47,242 nt of DNA from Eutrophocola sp964490145 (GTDB taxonomy: Bacteria; Pseudomonadota; Gammaproteobacteria; Pseudomonadales; Pseudohongiellaceae). A model generated the notes under the pieces. It had not been told where the DNA came from. It worked only from the letters and a program-made list of their open reading frames with translations, and did not search any database. The stretch's first letter is position 1; each line of letters begins with the position of its first letter. This document shows, piece after piece, positions 32,226 through 40,186 of this stretch. The position numbers and the translations under genes were made by a program. The DNA lies in the NCBI GenBank assembly GCA_964490145.1, contig CAZBBS010000012.1, forward strand, positions 1 to 47,242, in the 5' to 3' direction.

Positions 32226-34991
32226 ATGAGCGCCAAAAAACCCTACAAGAAAGTCAGTGAACGCCATACCGTACCCATCTACTGCAACCAGTGTGTGGCC
32301 GGGCCCGACCTGATGAAGGTGGAAGTGGAAGACGGTGTTGCCACGCGTATCCAGTCCAACTTTGATATCAAGGGGGAACATCCCGGCGGCGGACGCGTGT
32401 GCGTGAAAGCCTATGGCCTGATCCAGAAAACCTACAACCCCCACCGTATCAAGCAGCCGATGAAGCGGACCAATCCGCTCAAGGGCAAGGAACATGATCC
32501 CGGCTTTGAGCCCATTTCCTGGGACGAAGCATTGGACCTGGTGGCAGAAAAACTGCGCGGCATTCGGGAAAAAGGCGAACTGGATGAAAGCGGCTACCCG
32601 CGCCTGGCCTTCACCTCCGGTGGCGGCGGCACGCCAGTGCAGTACATGGGCACCTTCCCGGCATTCATGGGCGCGTGGGGCAAACTGGACCAGGGCTTTG
32701 GCAGCGGCCAGGGTCTCAAATGCTTCCACTCCGAACATCTTTACGGCGAGCTCTGGCATCGTGCCTTTACCGTAGGCACTGATACCCCGCGCATGAAATA
32801 CGTGATCGCCTGCGGCCACAACATGGAAGCGTCCGGCGGTGTGGCCGGCATCTGGCGCAGCGCCAATGCCCGCGTGGAGAACAACATGAAGCGCGTGCAG
32901 GTGGAACCCCACCTGTCCTACTCGGCGGCCGTGTCTGCGGAATGGGTGCCGATCAAGCCGAAAACCGATGCCGCCTTTTTATATGCGGTGATGCATCACA
33001 TCCTGTTTGGCCTGGACTGGCGGGCCAGCTGCGATCTCGACTTTCTGCGGGACATGACCACTTCCCCTTATCTGGTGGGCCCCAACGGCTACTTTTTGCG
33101 TGATGCCGAAACCCGTAAACCACTGATGATCGACAGCGATGGCAAGGCCAAACCTTTCGATAGCGAATTCCGGCATCCCACGCTGGATGGTAGTCACCAG
33201 GTCAGCGCCATCGAAGTCGGTGCCGACGGTCAGTGTTGGGAGCATACCGATATAGAAGCCCGCACCAGTTTCCAGTGTCTGCTGGATCACATGGCGCAGT
33301 ACACCCCGGACTGGGCGGAGAAAGAATGTGAAGTGCCGGCCGACACTATCCGCCGCATTGCTGCCGAATATGTGGAAAACGCCTGCGTGGGTGAGACCAC
33401 AGAGATCGATGGCGTCACCCTGCCGCTGCGTCCTGTCGGCGTCATGCTGGGACGCGGCGTGAACAATGGCTGGGGCGGCTACCACTGCTGCTGGGCCCGT
33501 ACCATGCTCCTGTCGCTGGTCGGTGCGCTGGAAGTACCCGGCGGCAACATTGGCAGCATGGTAAAACTGAACCGTCCGGCCAACAGCCGCCACCTGAGCG
33601 TGGTGAGCAGTGAAGACGGCATCATGGATTACCCCTTCAACCCCACCACCAAAGAAGACTGGGAAAGTCAGCCGGCGATTCGCAATGCCTTCAACACCCT
33701 GGTACCGCTGGTGGGTAGCGGTCCCTGGTCCGCGGCACTGGGACCGGCACATCTGCCCTGGCTGTTCCAGAAGGATCAGCCCAAGGACATGCCCCGCATC
33801 ACCAAGCCGGACGTGTGGATCTGCTATCGCAGCAATCCGGCCATCTCCTCATTGGATATCGGTGAGGTAACCGAGCGTATTGCCGAGTTCCCTTTCACCG
33901 TGGCCTTTGCCTACGTGCTGGATGAAACCAACTACATGGCGGATGTGCTGCTGCCTGATGCCACGGACCTGGAAAGCCTGCAACTCATGCGTATCGGTTC
34001 CAGCAAGCCGGTAGACCAGTTCTGGAAGTCCGCCGGATGGGCCATTCGCCAGCCAGCCGGTGATCCTGTCGTGGATGCCCGCGACATGACATGGGTCACC
34101 ACCGAACTGGCCAAACGCATCGGGCTGCTGGAGGAATACAACACCGCCATCAACAAGGGTGCGGCAGGCTGCCGTCTGCAAACTGAGGAATTTGATTACA
34201 GTCTCGATGTCACGAAAGAACACAGCGTCGAGGAGATCTGGGACGCCGTGGCCAGGGCCGCCAGTCATGGCACCACCAAAGGCGAGGAAGTGCACGGCAT
34301 CGACTGGTTCAGGGAGCATGGTTACCTGCTGCGGGATTATCCCGAACTGCAATGGTTCCTCTACCCCACCCTGAAGGAGCGTGGCATCAGGTTCGAGATG
34401 CCCTATCAGGAGCGTATCCTGCGCCATGGCACCCAGCTGGCCAACCGTCTGCATGAATCCGGCATTCAATGGTGGGATGCCCAGCTGCAGGAATATCAGC
34501 CGCTGCCCCACTATGAATCGTTCGCCGACATCTGGATCAACCATACCGCAGAAGTGGGCAAGAACCCGGACGACTACCCGTTCTGGGTACTCAGCTCCAA
34601 GAGTATGCAGTACCTGTCTTCATCGAACGCCTGGATTCCCATCATCAATGATGTCGCGCAAAGCATGATCGGCAGCAAGGGGGTGATCATGAACCGCACC
34701 CGCGCGCTCGAGATGGGTATCAGCGAAGGGGATGAGATCCTGATCGAATCCGCCACCGGCCAGACCAGAGGTTTTGCCGAATTGCGCGAGGGCATCCGCC
34801 CCGATACCCTGCTGATGCTGGGACAATTCGATTTCTGGATCACGCCTGTCGCCAAAGACCTCAAGCTGCCAAGCCTGAACACACTGTCATCCATTTCCCT
34901 GTCGCTGACCGACAACACCGGCAGCAGTGCCGACCTGGCCCGGGTGAAAATCACCAGGCTGTCAAAAGGGACAACAGGAGGTGCGGCATGA
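32226..34991 (+). CDS. molybdopterin (bis-MGD) oxidoreductase, catalytic subunit, DMSO reductase superfamily
   Basis: 921-aa catalytic subunit of a complex iron-sulfur molybdoenzyme. No Tat signal is present (it starts MSAKKPYKKV), so it acts in the cytoplasm. The N-terminal cluster-binding segment has Cys20-x2-Cys23 and Cys59, but the third cysteine of the usual C-x2-C-x3-C pattern is absent: Pro27 and Asp28 occupy that place. Cys166 in QGLKCFHSEH is a candidate molybdenum ligand. Domains typical of the superfamily follow (WDEALDLVAEKL, PADTIRRIAAEY, RGVNNGWGG, PDVWICYRSNP, ADVLLPDATDLES). The C-terminal MGD-binding barrel includes FWVLSSKSMQYLSS and GDEILIESATGQTRG. Its four-base overlap with the ferredoxin/NrfD-like gene proves a joint complex. 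Arrangement and length recall phenylacetyl-CoA:acceptor oxidoreductase PadB. Substrate assignment is inference. Confidence 0.9.
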   Translation: MSAKKPYKKVSERHTVPIYCNQCVAGPDLMKVEVEDGVATRIQSNFDIKGEHPGGGRVCVKAYGLIQKTYNPHRIKQPMKRTNPLKGKEHDPGFEPISWDEALDLVAEKLRGIREKGELDESGYPRLAFTSGGGGTPVQYMGTFPAFMGAWGKLDQGFGSGQGLKCFHSEHLYGELWHRAFTVGTDTPRMKYVIACGHNMEASGGVAGIWRSANARVENNMKRVQVEPHLSYSAAVSAEWVPIKPKTDAAFLYAVMHHILFGLDWRASCDLDFLRDMTTSPYLVGPNGYFLRDAETRKPLMIDSDGKAKPFDSEFRHPTLDGSHQVSAIEVGADGQCWEHTDIEARTSFQCLLDHMAQYTPDWAEKECEVPADTIRRIAAEYVENACVGETTEIDGVTLPLRPVGVMLGRGVNNGWGGYHCCWARTMLLSLVGALEVPGGNIGSMVKLNRPANSRHLSVVSSEDGIMDYPFNPTTKEDWESQPAIRNAFNTLVPLVGSGPWSAALGPAHLPWLFQKDQPKDMPRITKPDVWICYRSNPAISSLDIGEVTERIAEFPFTVAFAYVLDETNYMADVLLPDATDLESLQLMRIGSSKPVDQFWKSAGWAIRQPAGDPVVDARDMTWVTTELAKRIGLLEEYNTAINKGAAGCRLQTEEFDYSLDVTKEHSVEEIWDAVARAASHGTTKGEEVHGIDWFREHGYLLRDYPELQWFLYPTLKERGIRFEMPYQERILRHGTQLANRLHESGIQWWDAQLQEYQPLPHYESFADIWINHTAEVGKNPDDYPFWVLSSKSMQYLSSSNAWIPIINDVAQSMIGSKGVIMNRTRALEMGISEGDEILIESATGQTRGFAELREGIRPDTLLMLGQFDFWITPVAKDLKLPSLNTLSSISLSLTDNTGSSADLARVKITRLSKGTTGGAA

Positions 34992-36580
34992 GTACGCCAG
35001 AAACCGGACAACATCGCTGGGGCATGGTGATCGACATCAACCGCTGTGTCGGCTGCCAGACCTGCACCATTGCCTGCAAGCACGCCAACGACACTACCCC
35101 TGGTGTGAAGTGGCGCAATGTTCTGGATGTGGAACATGGCACCTTCCCCAATGTGCAGCGGGAGTTCCTCGTCGTGGGCTGTCAGCACTGTGCCAATCCA
35201 TCCTGTGTGCCTGTATGCCCGTCAGGGGCTACCCGCCAGCGGGAAGATGGCCTGGTTACGATGGATTACGATACCTGCATCGGCTGCGGCTACTGTGCAG
35301 TGGCCTGTCCCTACGAGGCGCGGACCATCGTGTCGGACCCTGACTGGTATTACGGTGAGGAAACCCTGCAGGAAAAGGCTGTCAGCCATGACGAGCGGCG
35401 CGGCACGGCACAGAAGTGTACATTCTGTGTCGACCGGATTGACGATGCCCTGGCGGCAGGCAAAACACCTGGCGTCGACCTGGAATACACGCCGGCCTGT
35501 GCGGCGTCCTGCCTGACCCAGGCGATCCAGTTCGGGGATTTCAACGATCCCGACAGCAATGTCAGCCAGCTGGCGAAACACCGGCTCAGTTTCCAGATGC
35601 ATGAGTCGCTGGGCAATGACCCCCAGATCAGGTACCTCTATGACATTCCGGTCACACCGGGCCATGACATGTCAGAGAAAGATGCCGATGAGCTGCAGGC
35701 CAATCCCGACAGCCCGCTGTCCGGAAAAAAACAGACCTTCTGGGATTACCGCGCCGCCATGAACTTCACGCTGGGCGGCATGAGTGCCGGCCTGGGCATA
35801 TTGGCCACCGTGAATTACTGGATGGGCAACCTCGATCTCAAGGCATTAATCAGCCTGTATGCCATGGCCTGCACCCTGATGGCCATCGGCCTGTTTTTCG
35901 TGTTCCTGGAAATCTCCCGCAAGGAACGCTTCATGAACGTACTGCTGCGGCCGCAAAGCTCATGGATGACCAGGGAAACCTACTTTGTCGCCATTCTTTA
36001 CCCCGGGCTGGTTCTGGAACACTTTATACAACCCGACTGGCTGCACGCCCTGATGGGGGTGTCCTTCCTCGGCTTCCTGTACAGCCAGGCCCGCATCCTG
36101 TTTGCCGGCAAGGGCATCCCCGCCTGGCGGGCTCCGCTGGTACCCTGGCTGCTGATCGCCACCGGCCTGCTGGAAGGCGCCGCCCTGTTGATTCTGGCCT
36201 GCGGACTTTTCGACCTGGCAAGGGTAACCCCGTTCATGCTCAGCAGCGCCGCCTCTTTCGCTGTCACTACCGGCCTGATCTGGATACTCTACCGGCGCAC
36301 AGCCAAAGCCCAGGGTATTCCGCCGCTCGCGCGCCAGGAAATCAACCGGATATCGTCGTATGTCCTGATGATCGGATACGCCCTGCCTACGCTGGCGTTC
36401 TCCAGTGAAAACCTGGCGTCATCCCAGTGGATGCTGATGCTTGCTGCCCTGGCAGTTGTGGCCGGCGGTGTACTGATGAAATTCACGCTGATCACACGGG
36501 CCTGTTATTTCCAGGGATTTGCCTTGCCGAAGGTGCCCTACAGGGGATCAGGCACACGGGCCGCGCCGGTAAAATACTGA
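34988..36580 (+). CDS. fused four-cluster ferredoxin and NrfD/DmsC-type membrane anchor subunit
   Basis: 530-aa electron-transfer subunit. Residues about 1-215 form a DmsB-like ferredoxin with four cysteine clusters: CVGCQTCTIACK, CQHCANPSCVPVCP, CIGCGYCAVACP and CTFC…CAASC. A linker of about 35 residues leads to a membrane domain (about 250-520) with eight or so spans resembling DmsC/NrfD quinone-reactive anchors. These two parts are usually separate proteins. It would take electrons from the molybdenum subunit and deliver them to the quinone pool. The start ATG overlaps the stop of the catalytic subunit (ATGA). It is the last gene of the operon, followed by an 11-bp-stem hairpin at 36632-36655. 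Confidence 0.92.
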   Translation: MSTPETGQHRWGMVIDINRCVGCQTCTIACKHANDTTPGVKWRNVLDVEHGTFPNVQREFLVVGCQHCANPSCVPVCPSGATRQREDGLVTMDYDTCIGCGYCAVACPYEARTIVSDPDWYYGEETLQEKAVSHDERRGTAQKCTFCVDRIDDALAAGKTPGVDLEYTPACAASCLTQAIQFGDFNDPDSNVSQLAKHRLSFQMHESLGNDPQIRYLYDIPVTPGHDMSEKDADELQANPDSPLSGKKQTFWDYRAAMNFTLGGMSAGLGILATVNYWMGNLDLKALISLYAMACTLMAIGLFFVFLEISRKERFMNVLLRPQSSWMTRETYFVAILYPGLVLEHFIQPDWLHALMGVSFLGFLYSQARILFAGKGIPAWRAPLVPWLLIATGLLEGAALLILACGLFDLARVTPFMLSSAASFAVTTGLIWILYRRTAKAQGIPPLARQEINRISSYVLMIGYALPTLAFSSENLASSQWMLMLAALAVVAGGVLMKFTLITRACYFQGFALPKVPYRGSGTRAAPVKY

Positions 36581-36631
36581 CCGGGCCAACAGGACTGTGC
36601 CGGACACGCATTCAAACAGGCGATGAATCAC

Positions 36632-36655
36632 GCCAGAAGCCCCCGGGCTTCTGGC
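36632..36655. terminator. hairpin between convergent genes
   Basis: Perfect 11-bp arms GCCAGAAGCCC and GGGCTTCTGGC with a two-base centre. It is placed 50 bp after the ferredoxin/anchor stop and 18 bp after the stop of the opposing exported-protein gene. No strong T-run follows, so termination may rely on the hairpin alone or it may block read-through and decay. Confidence 0.55.
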
Positions 36656-36672
36656 CACGAGTCGCAAACGGT

Positions 36673-38061
36673 TTACTGCGAGAAATCAAATATCGAGCTT
36701 TCCCCTGGCCGCTGCATGCCGTCTTCAAAATACTCTTCCCAGATTTTTGCCCAGGGCCTTCCATACATATCAGGAACCCGGAAATCGATAACCTCACCGG
36801 GACTGACAGGTCGGCCACGACCTTCCATGGGGAAGATGGTCTGGATACAACGGTTGTAAATAAACGGCGGGACTTCTTCGATCTCTCCTGTTTTTACAAA
36901 CACCTGCACCAGTCGCAACGGCTCCACGAAAGCATCCGGATCATAGAAGATGATCTCATGCTCAAGACCGGCCAGCTCACCTGCGGGGTCTCGCCGGGGG
37001 GTAAATATTTCGATCGTCTGCAGTTTCCCGGAATGTTCAAACACACCATGGGTCGTCCAGGGGATAATGTTGGACGACCAGGTGACCAGCGTTTCCCCCT
37101 GCCAGAAAGCCACGCTTTCCCCATACCAGCGCGGGACATCATCACCAAGCCGCGGCACCGCACCTGTCATGTTGAACTGGCGGCCCACATTGAAGTGGCG
37201 AATGAAATTTTCTGCGCTGCTTGCCATCAACTGCAATCGTTCAGGCGTCACCACGACATCCATCGCCATATGTGCCTGCCGGGAAAACAGGCGCATGAAG
37301 CCATCAGGCCAGCAAAACTGGGCAGGCCACAAAGGTGCATTGTTGACTGACTGGTGATAATGCATCTGCACTGCCCGCTTCTGGTACTCGGGTGTTAGCA
37401 GGGACAGGATGGTCGAAGTCTGGTTGATTGAGGTAAAAAACCACTGGGGTGGTTCCTGCAGGTAGGATGGCGTGTCATAGTATCCCCCTTCCCGACTGGC
37501 GATGAATTTCAGGGAAATCGCCCGGCTGTAACGTCCGTTCCAGTCCGGTGGCGGGTTAGTTCTGGTATACAACGTCGGGCCGCCATGTTCCTGTGCCTCT
37601 TCCAGCAAGGCCAGGTAATGTGCTTCCGCCGTTTTGAATGGATAGGGTGACACTATCCCTGCGCGCGGAAAATCCACCTTGCAATCGCCCCAGGACGCGC
37701 TATCCGGAGGTGAAGATCCGATTAACTGCTGTTCATGGGATTCATCAGCGCCCCACATGGCCTGCAAGGTGGACGGGCTGTTACAACGAAAATAGCGGGG
37801 ATCAGACCACAGCCGGACATCCTGGTAAAAATCGGTGGTCGTGAACAGGTCGACAGACAACGGTTCGATGCCCGCTGGCACGTTGCCCTCTCGGGCTGTC
37901 TGTGCTCCCTCACCTTCAATGCCGCCACTGACAAAACCCTGTTCCTGTTCTGTCACCGGCCAGCCATAGCCGATACTTTTGCCGTTTCCCTGTTCAGGGC
38001 CCGGGAAAGCACATCCGGCAGGGCCCATGGCCAGCCAGAGGACCAGCGACTTGAACTTCAT
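36673..38061 (-). CDS. uncharacterised exported protein, 462 aa (paralogue of 9733-11115)
   Basis: Function unknown. The leader MKFKSLVLWLAMGPAGC may be a lipoprotein signal (Cys17), although the lipobox is not canonical. The mature protein shares long blocks with the 460-aa protein at 9733: DPRYFRCNS, WGDCKVDFPRAGIVSPYPF, PPDWNGRYSR, ILSLLTPEYQKR, FCWPDGFMR, FNMTGAVPRLGDD, ESVAFWQGETLVTWSSNI, and a C-terminal YFEDGMQ. The same four mature cysteines are present. It follows a PQQ dehydrogenase gene by 31 bp on the same strand, exactly mirroring the other copy. The repeated pairing argues for a functional link with quinoprotein dehydrogenases. Confidence 0.87.
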   Translation of the reverse strand: MKFKSLVLWLAMGPAGCAFPGPEQGNGKSIGYGWPVTEQEQGFVSGGIEGEGAQTAREGNVPAGIEPLSVDLFTTTDFYQDVRLWSDPRYFRCNSPSTLQAMWGADESHEQQLIGSSPPDSASWGDCKVDFPRAGIVSPYPFKTAEAHYLALLEEAQEHGGPTLYTRTNPPPDWNGRYSRAISLKFIASREGGYYDTPSYLQEPPQWFFTSINQTSTILSLLTPEYQKRAVQMHYHQSVNNAPLWPAQFCWPDGFMRLFSRQAHMAMDVVVTPERLQLMASSAENFIRHFNVGRQFNMTGAVPRLGDDVPRWYGESVAFWQGETLVTWSSNIIPWTTHGVFEHSGKLQTIEIFTPRRDPAGELAGLEHEIIFYDPDAFVEPLRLVQVFVKTGEIEEVPPFIYNRCIQTIFPMEGRGRPVSPGEVIDFRVPDMYGRPWAKIWEEYFEDGMQRPGESSIFDFSQ

Positions 38062-38092
38062 GACTTCCCCCTGTCCAGTGTTGTCTCAAGTT

Positions 38093-40141
38093 CTATTTAA
38101 CAATTTCCCGCCGCACATACTGGGCAACATCACGTACCTGTTGCGCCGAAAAAGTCGGACCAAAAGCCGGCATGCTGTTGCGACCATTGAGAACAGTATT
38201 GACGATCAGCTCATAATCCGTCGTTGCAGTAAGATCGATACCACCATGCCCGCTTTTTCCATCCGCCCCATGACACGCCACACAGGCGGTTTCATACAGC
38301 TGCTGACCAGCAAGCAGGTCTGCATTATTTCCCAGCCCCATTACAGCACTGACAGACACGGAATCATTACTGCCCGCAACAACCGGGTCAAGTGTTCCAT
38401 TCAGACTGAAAAGCCACAGGCTGTCCCCATGCTGCGAACCGGCAAGCGCATTGCCCGCGGAATAGGCCAGCACATACTGGACGCCATCCTGCTCAAAAAC
38501 TGTTACCGGGGCATTCATGCCAAAACCGGTCTGGAATTCCCAGAGTTTGAAACCGGTTTCATTATCAAGCGCCGTGAGGCGACCGTCGTTACGGCCCACG
38601 AACACCAGTCCGCCGGCTGTGGCTGTCATGCCGCTCAGGCAAAAGTCCTGCAGGTGCTGCTGCCAGACCAGTTTGTTGGTATGCATATCCACCGCCGCCA
38701 GAATGCCCAGATCGTAAACCGTGCCCAGGAAGGCCCCTGCCGTGTAATAGGAGCCTGACTCCGGTTCCTCATCGCTGATTTCCCCCGTCCGGAACAGGAA
38801 AGGCCTGTCGGCAGCACAGACATAGGCAATACCCGAAACGGGATCCAGCGCACTGGGCGGCCAGTTGGCACCGCCTCCGGCACCGGGAGACAGGGGAATG
38901 GCTTCGTCCCAGTAAGGCGTAAATATTTTGCCGCCATTTACAAGGATCTGCCCTTCCGGAGCAACACGAATCGATTGGGGCACGAAAGCATCGCCCACCG
39001 GATAGGGCTGGGTGGGTGATGTTTTCTGGCGGGCATCCTGTGGTACAGGGCGCTCCTCAATGCCAATCAGGGGCTCGCCGGTCACGCGATCCAGGATATA
39101 GAACCAGCCTGTCTTGCCAGCCTGGGCAAGCCCCTTGCGCTGCTGGCCGTCGATCTCGATATCAAAGAGCATGACCGGGTTGGTGGCATCGTAATCCCAT
39201 AAATCATGGTGAACTTGCTGGAAGTGCCAACGGTATTCCCCGGTAGCAATCTCCAAAGCAATAATCGAATCGGTGAAAAGATTGTCACCCTCACGATGGG
39301 CCCCGTTATTGTTGGCAGCGGCATTACCGGTAGCGTAATACAACAGGCCCAGTTCGGTATCCACGGCAGGCGTATTCCAGACCGAGGCCCCGCCATGCTT
39401 CCACAGCTCGTTGTCAGACTGCCAGGTGTCATGACCCGGTTCGCCGGGACCAGGAATATTATAGAAGGTCCAGACCGGTTTCCCGTCCTTTGCATCAAAG
39501 GCGCGAATACGTCCCCGCGTTGCCATTTCTGCCCCGGCAAAACCAATGATCACCAGACCATCCACATACAACGGCGCAGCGGTGATGGTATAGCCTTCCT
39601 GCCAACGTTCAGCCTGCACCGACCAGACCTCTTTCCCGCTTTGCCGATCCAGCGCCTTGAGCCTGCCATCCAGCTGCCCCACGTAAATGTGATCTTCACT
39701 CATGCCCACACCCCGACTGGTCCAGCCACAACAGACCGATTTCATGGTATCGGGCAAATTGGCCTGGTATTCCCAGAGAATCTCGCCGGTACCGATGCTC
39801 ACGGCAAAGACATCATCCGCCCCGGTGATTACATAAGCGACGCCGTCATGGACCAGGGGCTGGGCTTCGCCGGAATACCGGGGGCCGGCACCAGAGCCGT
39901 TCAGGTGGATATGCCATTGCCCTTTGAGGCCGGATACGTTGTCGCGGTTGATGGCGGTCAGCGGGGAATAGCGCTGGTTGTACAGGTTGCCGCCATTGGT
40001 CAGCCAGTGTTCTGTCGGCAGTTGCTCCAGGGAGGCCGGCGCAAACAGGTTTTCCTGGGCCTGCAGAGCCCAGGAGCACAGGACCAGCCCCCACGAAATC
40101 AGGGCAGTTCCAGCATGTTTTTCGGACCAACGTATTTTCAT
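38093..40141 (-). CDS. PQQ-dependent alcohol dehydrogenase with C-terminal cytochrome c domain
   Basis: Periplasmic quinohemoprotein alcohol dehydrogenase of about 682 aa. A signal peptide (MKIRWSEKHAG…LQAQ) starts at ATG 40141, chosen over the in-frame ATG at 40174 because AAAGG lies just upstream and the signal begins there. The propeller contains the vicinal disulfide pair (SVCCGWTSRGVG) typical of quinoprotein alcohol dehydrogenases. WDYDATNPVMLFD is the blade with the catalytic-site aspartate region, and W-docking blades recur throughout. The C-terminal cytochrome c domain has heme motif CVACHGADG. It oxidises an alcohol and passes electrons via heme. It is co-directional with the upstream OpgB-like gene (about 45 bp) and the downstream 462-aa gene. 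The heme is at the opposite end from that of the enzyme at 7660. Confidence 0.93.
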   Translation of the reverse strand: MKIRWSEKHAGTALISWGLVLCSWALQAQENLFAPASLEQLPTEHWLTNGGNLYNQRYSPLTAINRDNVSGLKGQWHIHLNGSGAGPRYSGEAQPLVHDGVAYVITGADDVFAVSIGTGEILWEYQANLPDTMKSVCCGWTSRGVGMSEDHIYVGQLDGRLKALDRQSGKEVWSVQAERWQEGYTITAAPLYVDGLVIIGFAGAEMATRGRIRAFDAKDGKPVWTFYNIPGPGEPGHDTWQSDNELWKHGGASVWNTPAVDTELGLLYYATGNAAANNNGAHREGDNLFTDSIIALEIATGEYRWHFQQVHHDLWDYDATNPVMLFDIEIDGQQRKGLAQAGKTGWFYILDRVTGEPLIGIEERPVPQDARQKTSPTQPYPVGDAFVPQSIRVAPEGQILVNGGKIFTPYWDEAIPLSPGAGGGANWPPSALDPVSGIAYVCAADRPFLFRTGEISDEEPESGSYYTAGAFLGTVYDLGILAAVDMHTNKLVWQQHLQDFCLSGMTATAGGLVFVGRNDGRLTALDNETGFKLWEFQTGFGMNAPVTVFEQDGVQYVLAYSAGNALAGSQHGDSLWLFSLNGTLDPVVAGSNDSVSVSAVMGLGNNADLLAGQQLYETACVACHGADGKSGHGGIDLTATTDYELIVNTVLNGRNSMPAFGPTFSAQQVRDVAQYVRREIVK

Positions 40142-40186
40142 AATGCCTTTCTCGAATTTACTTCCTGTGATCACAGCCCACAGGTT

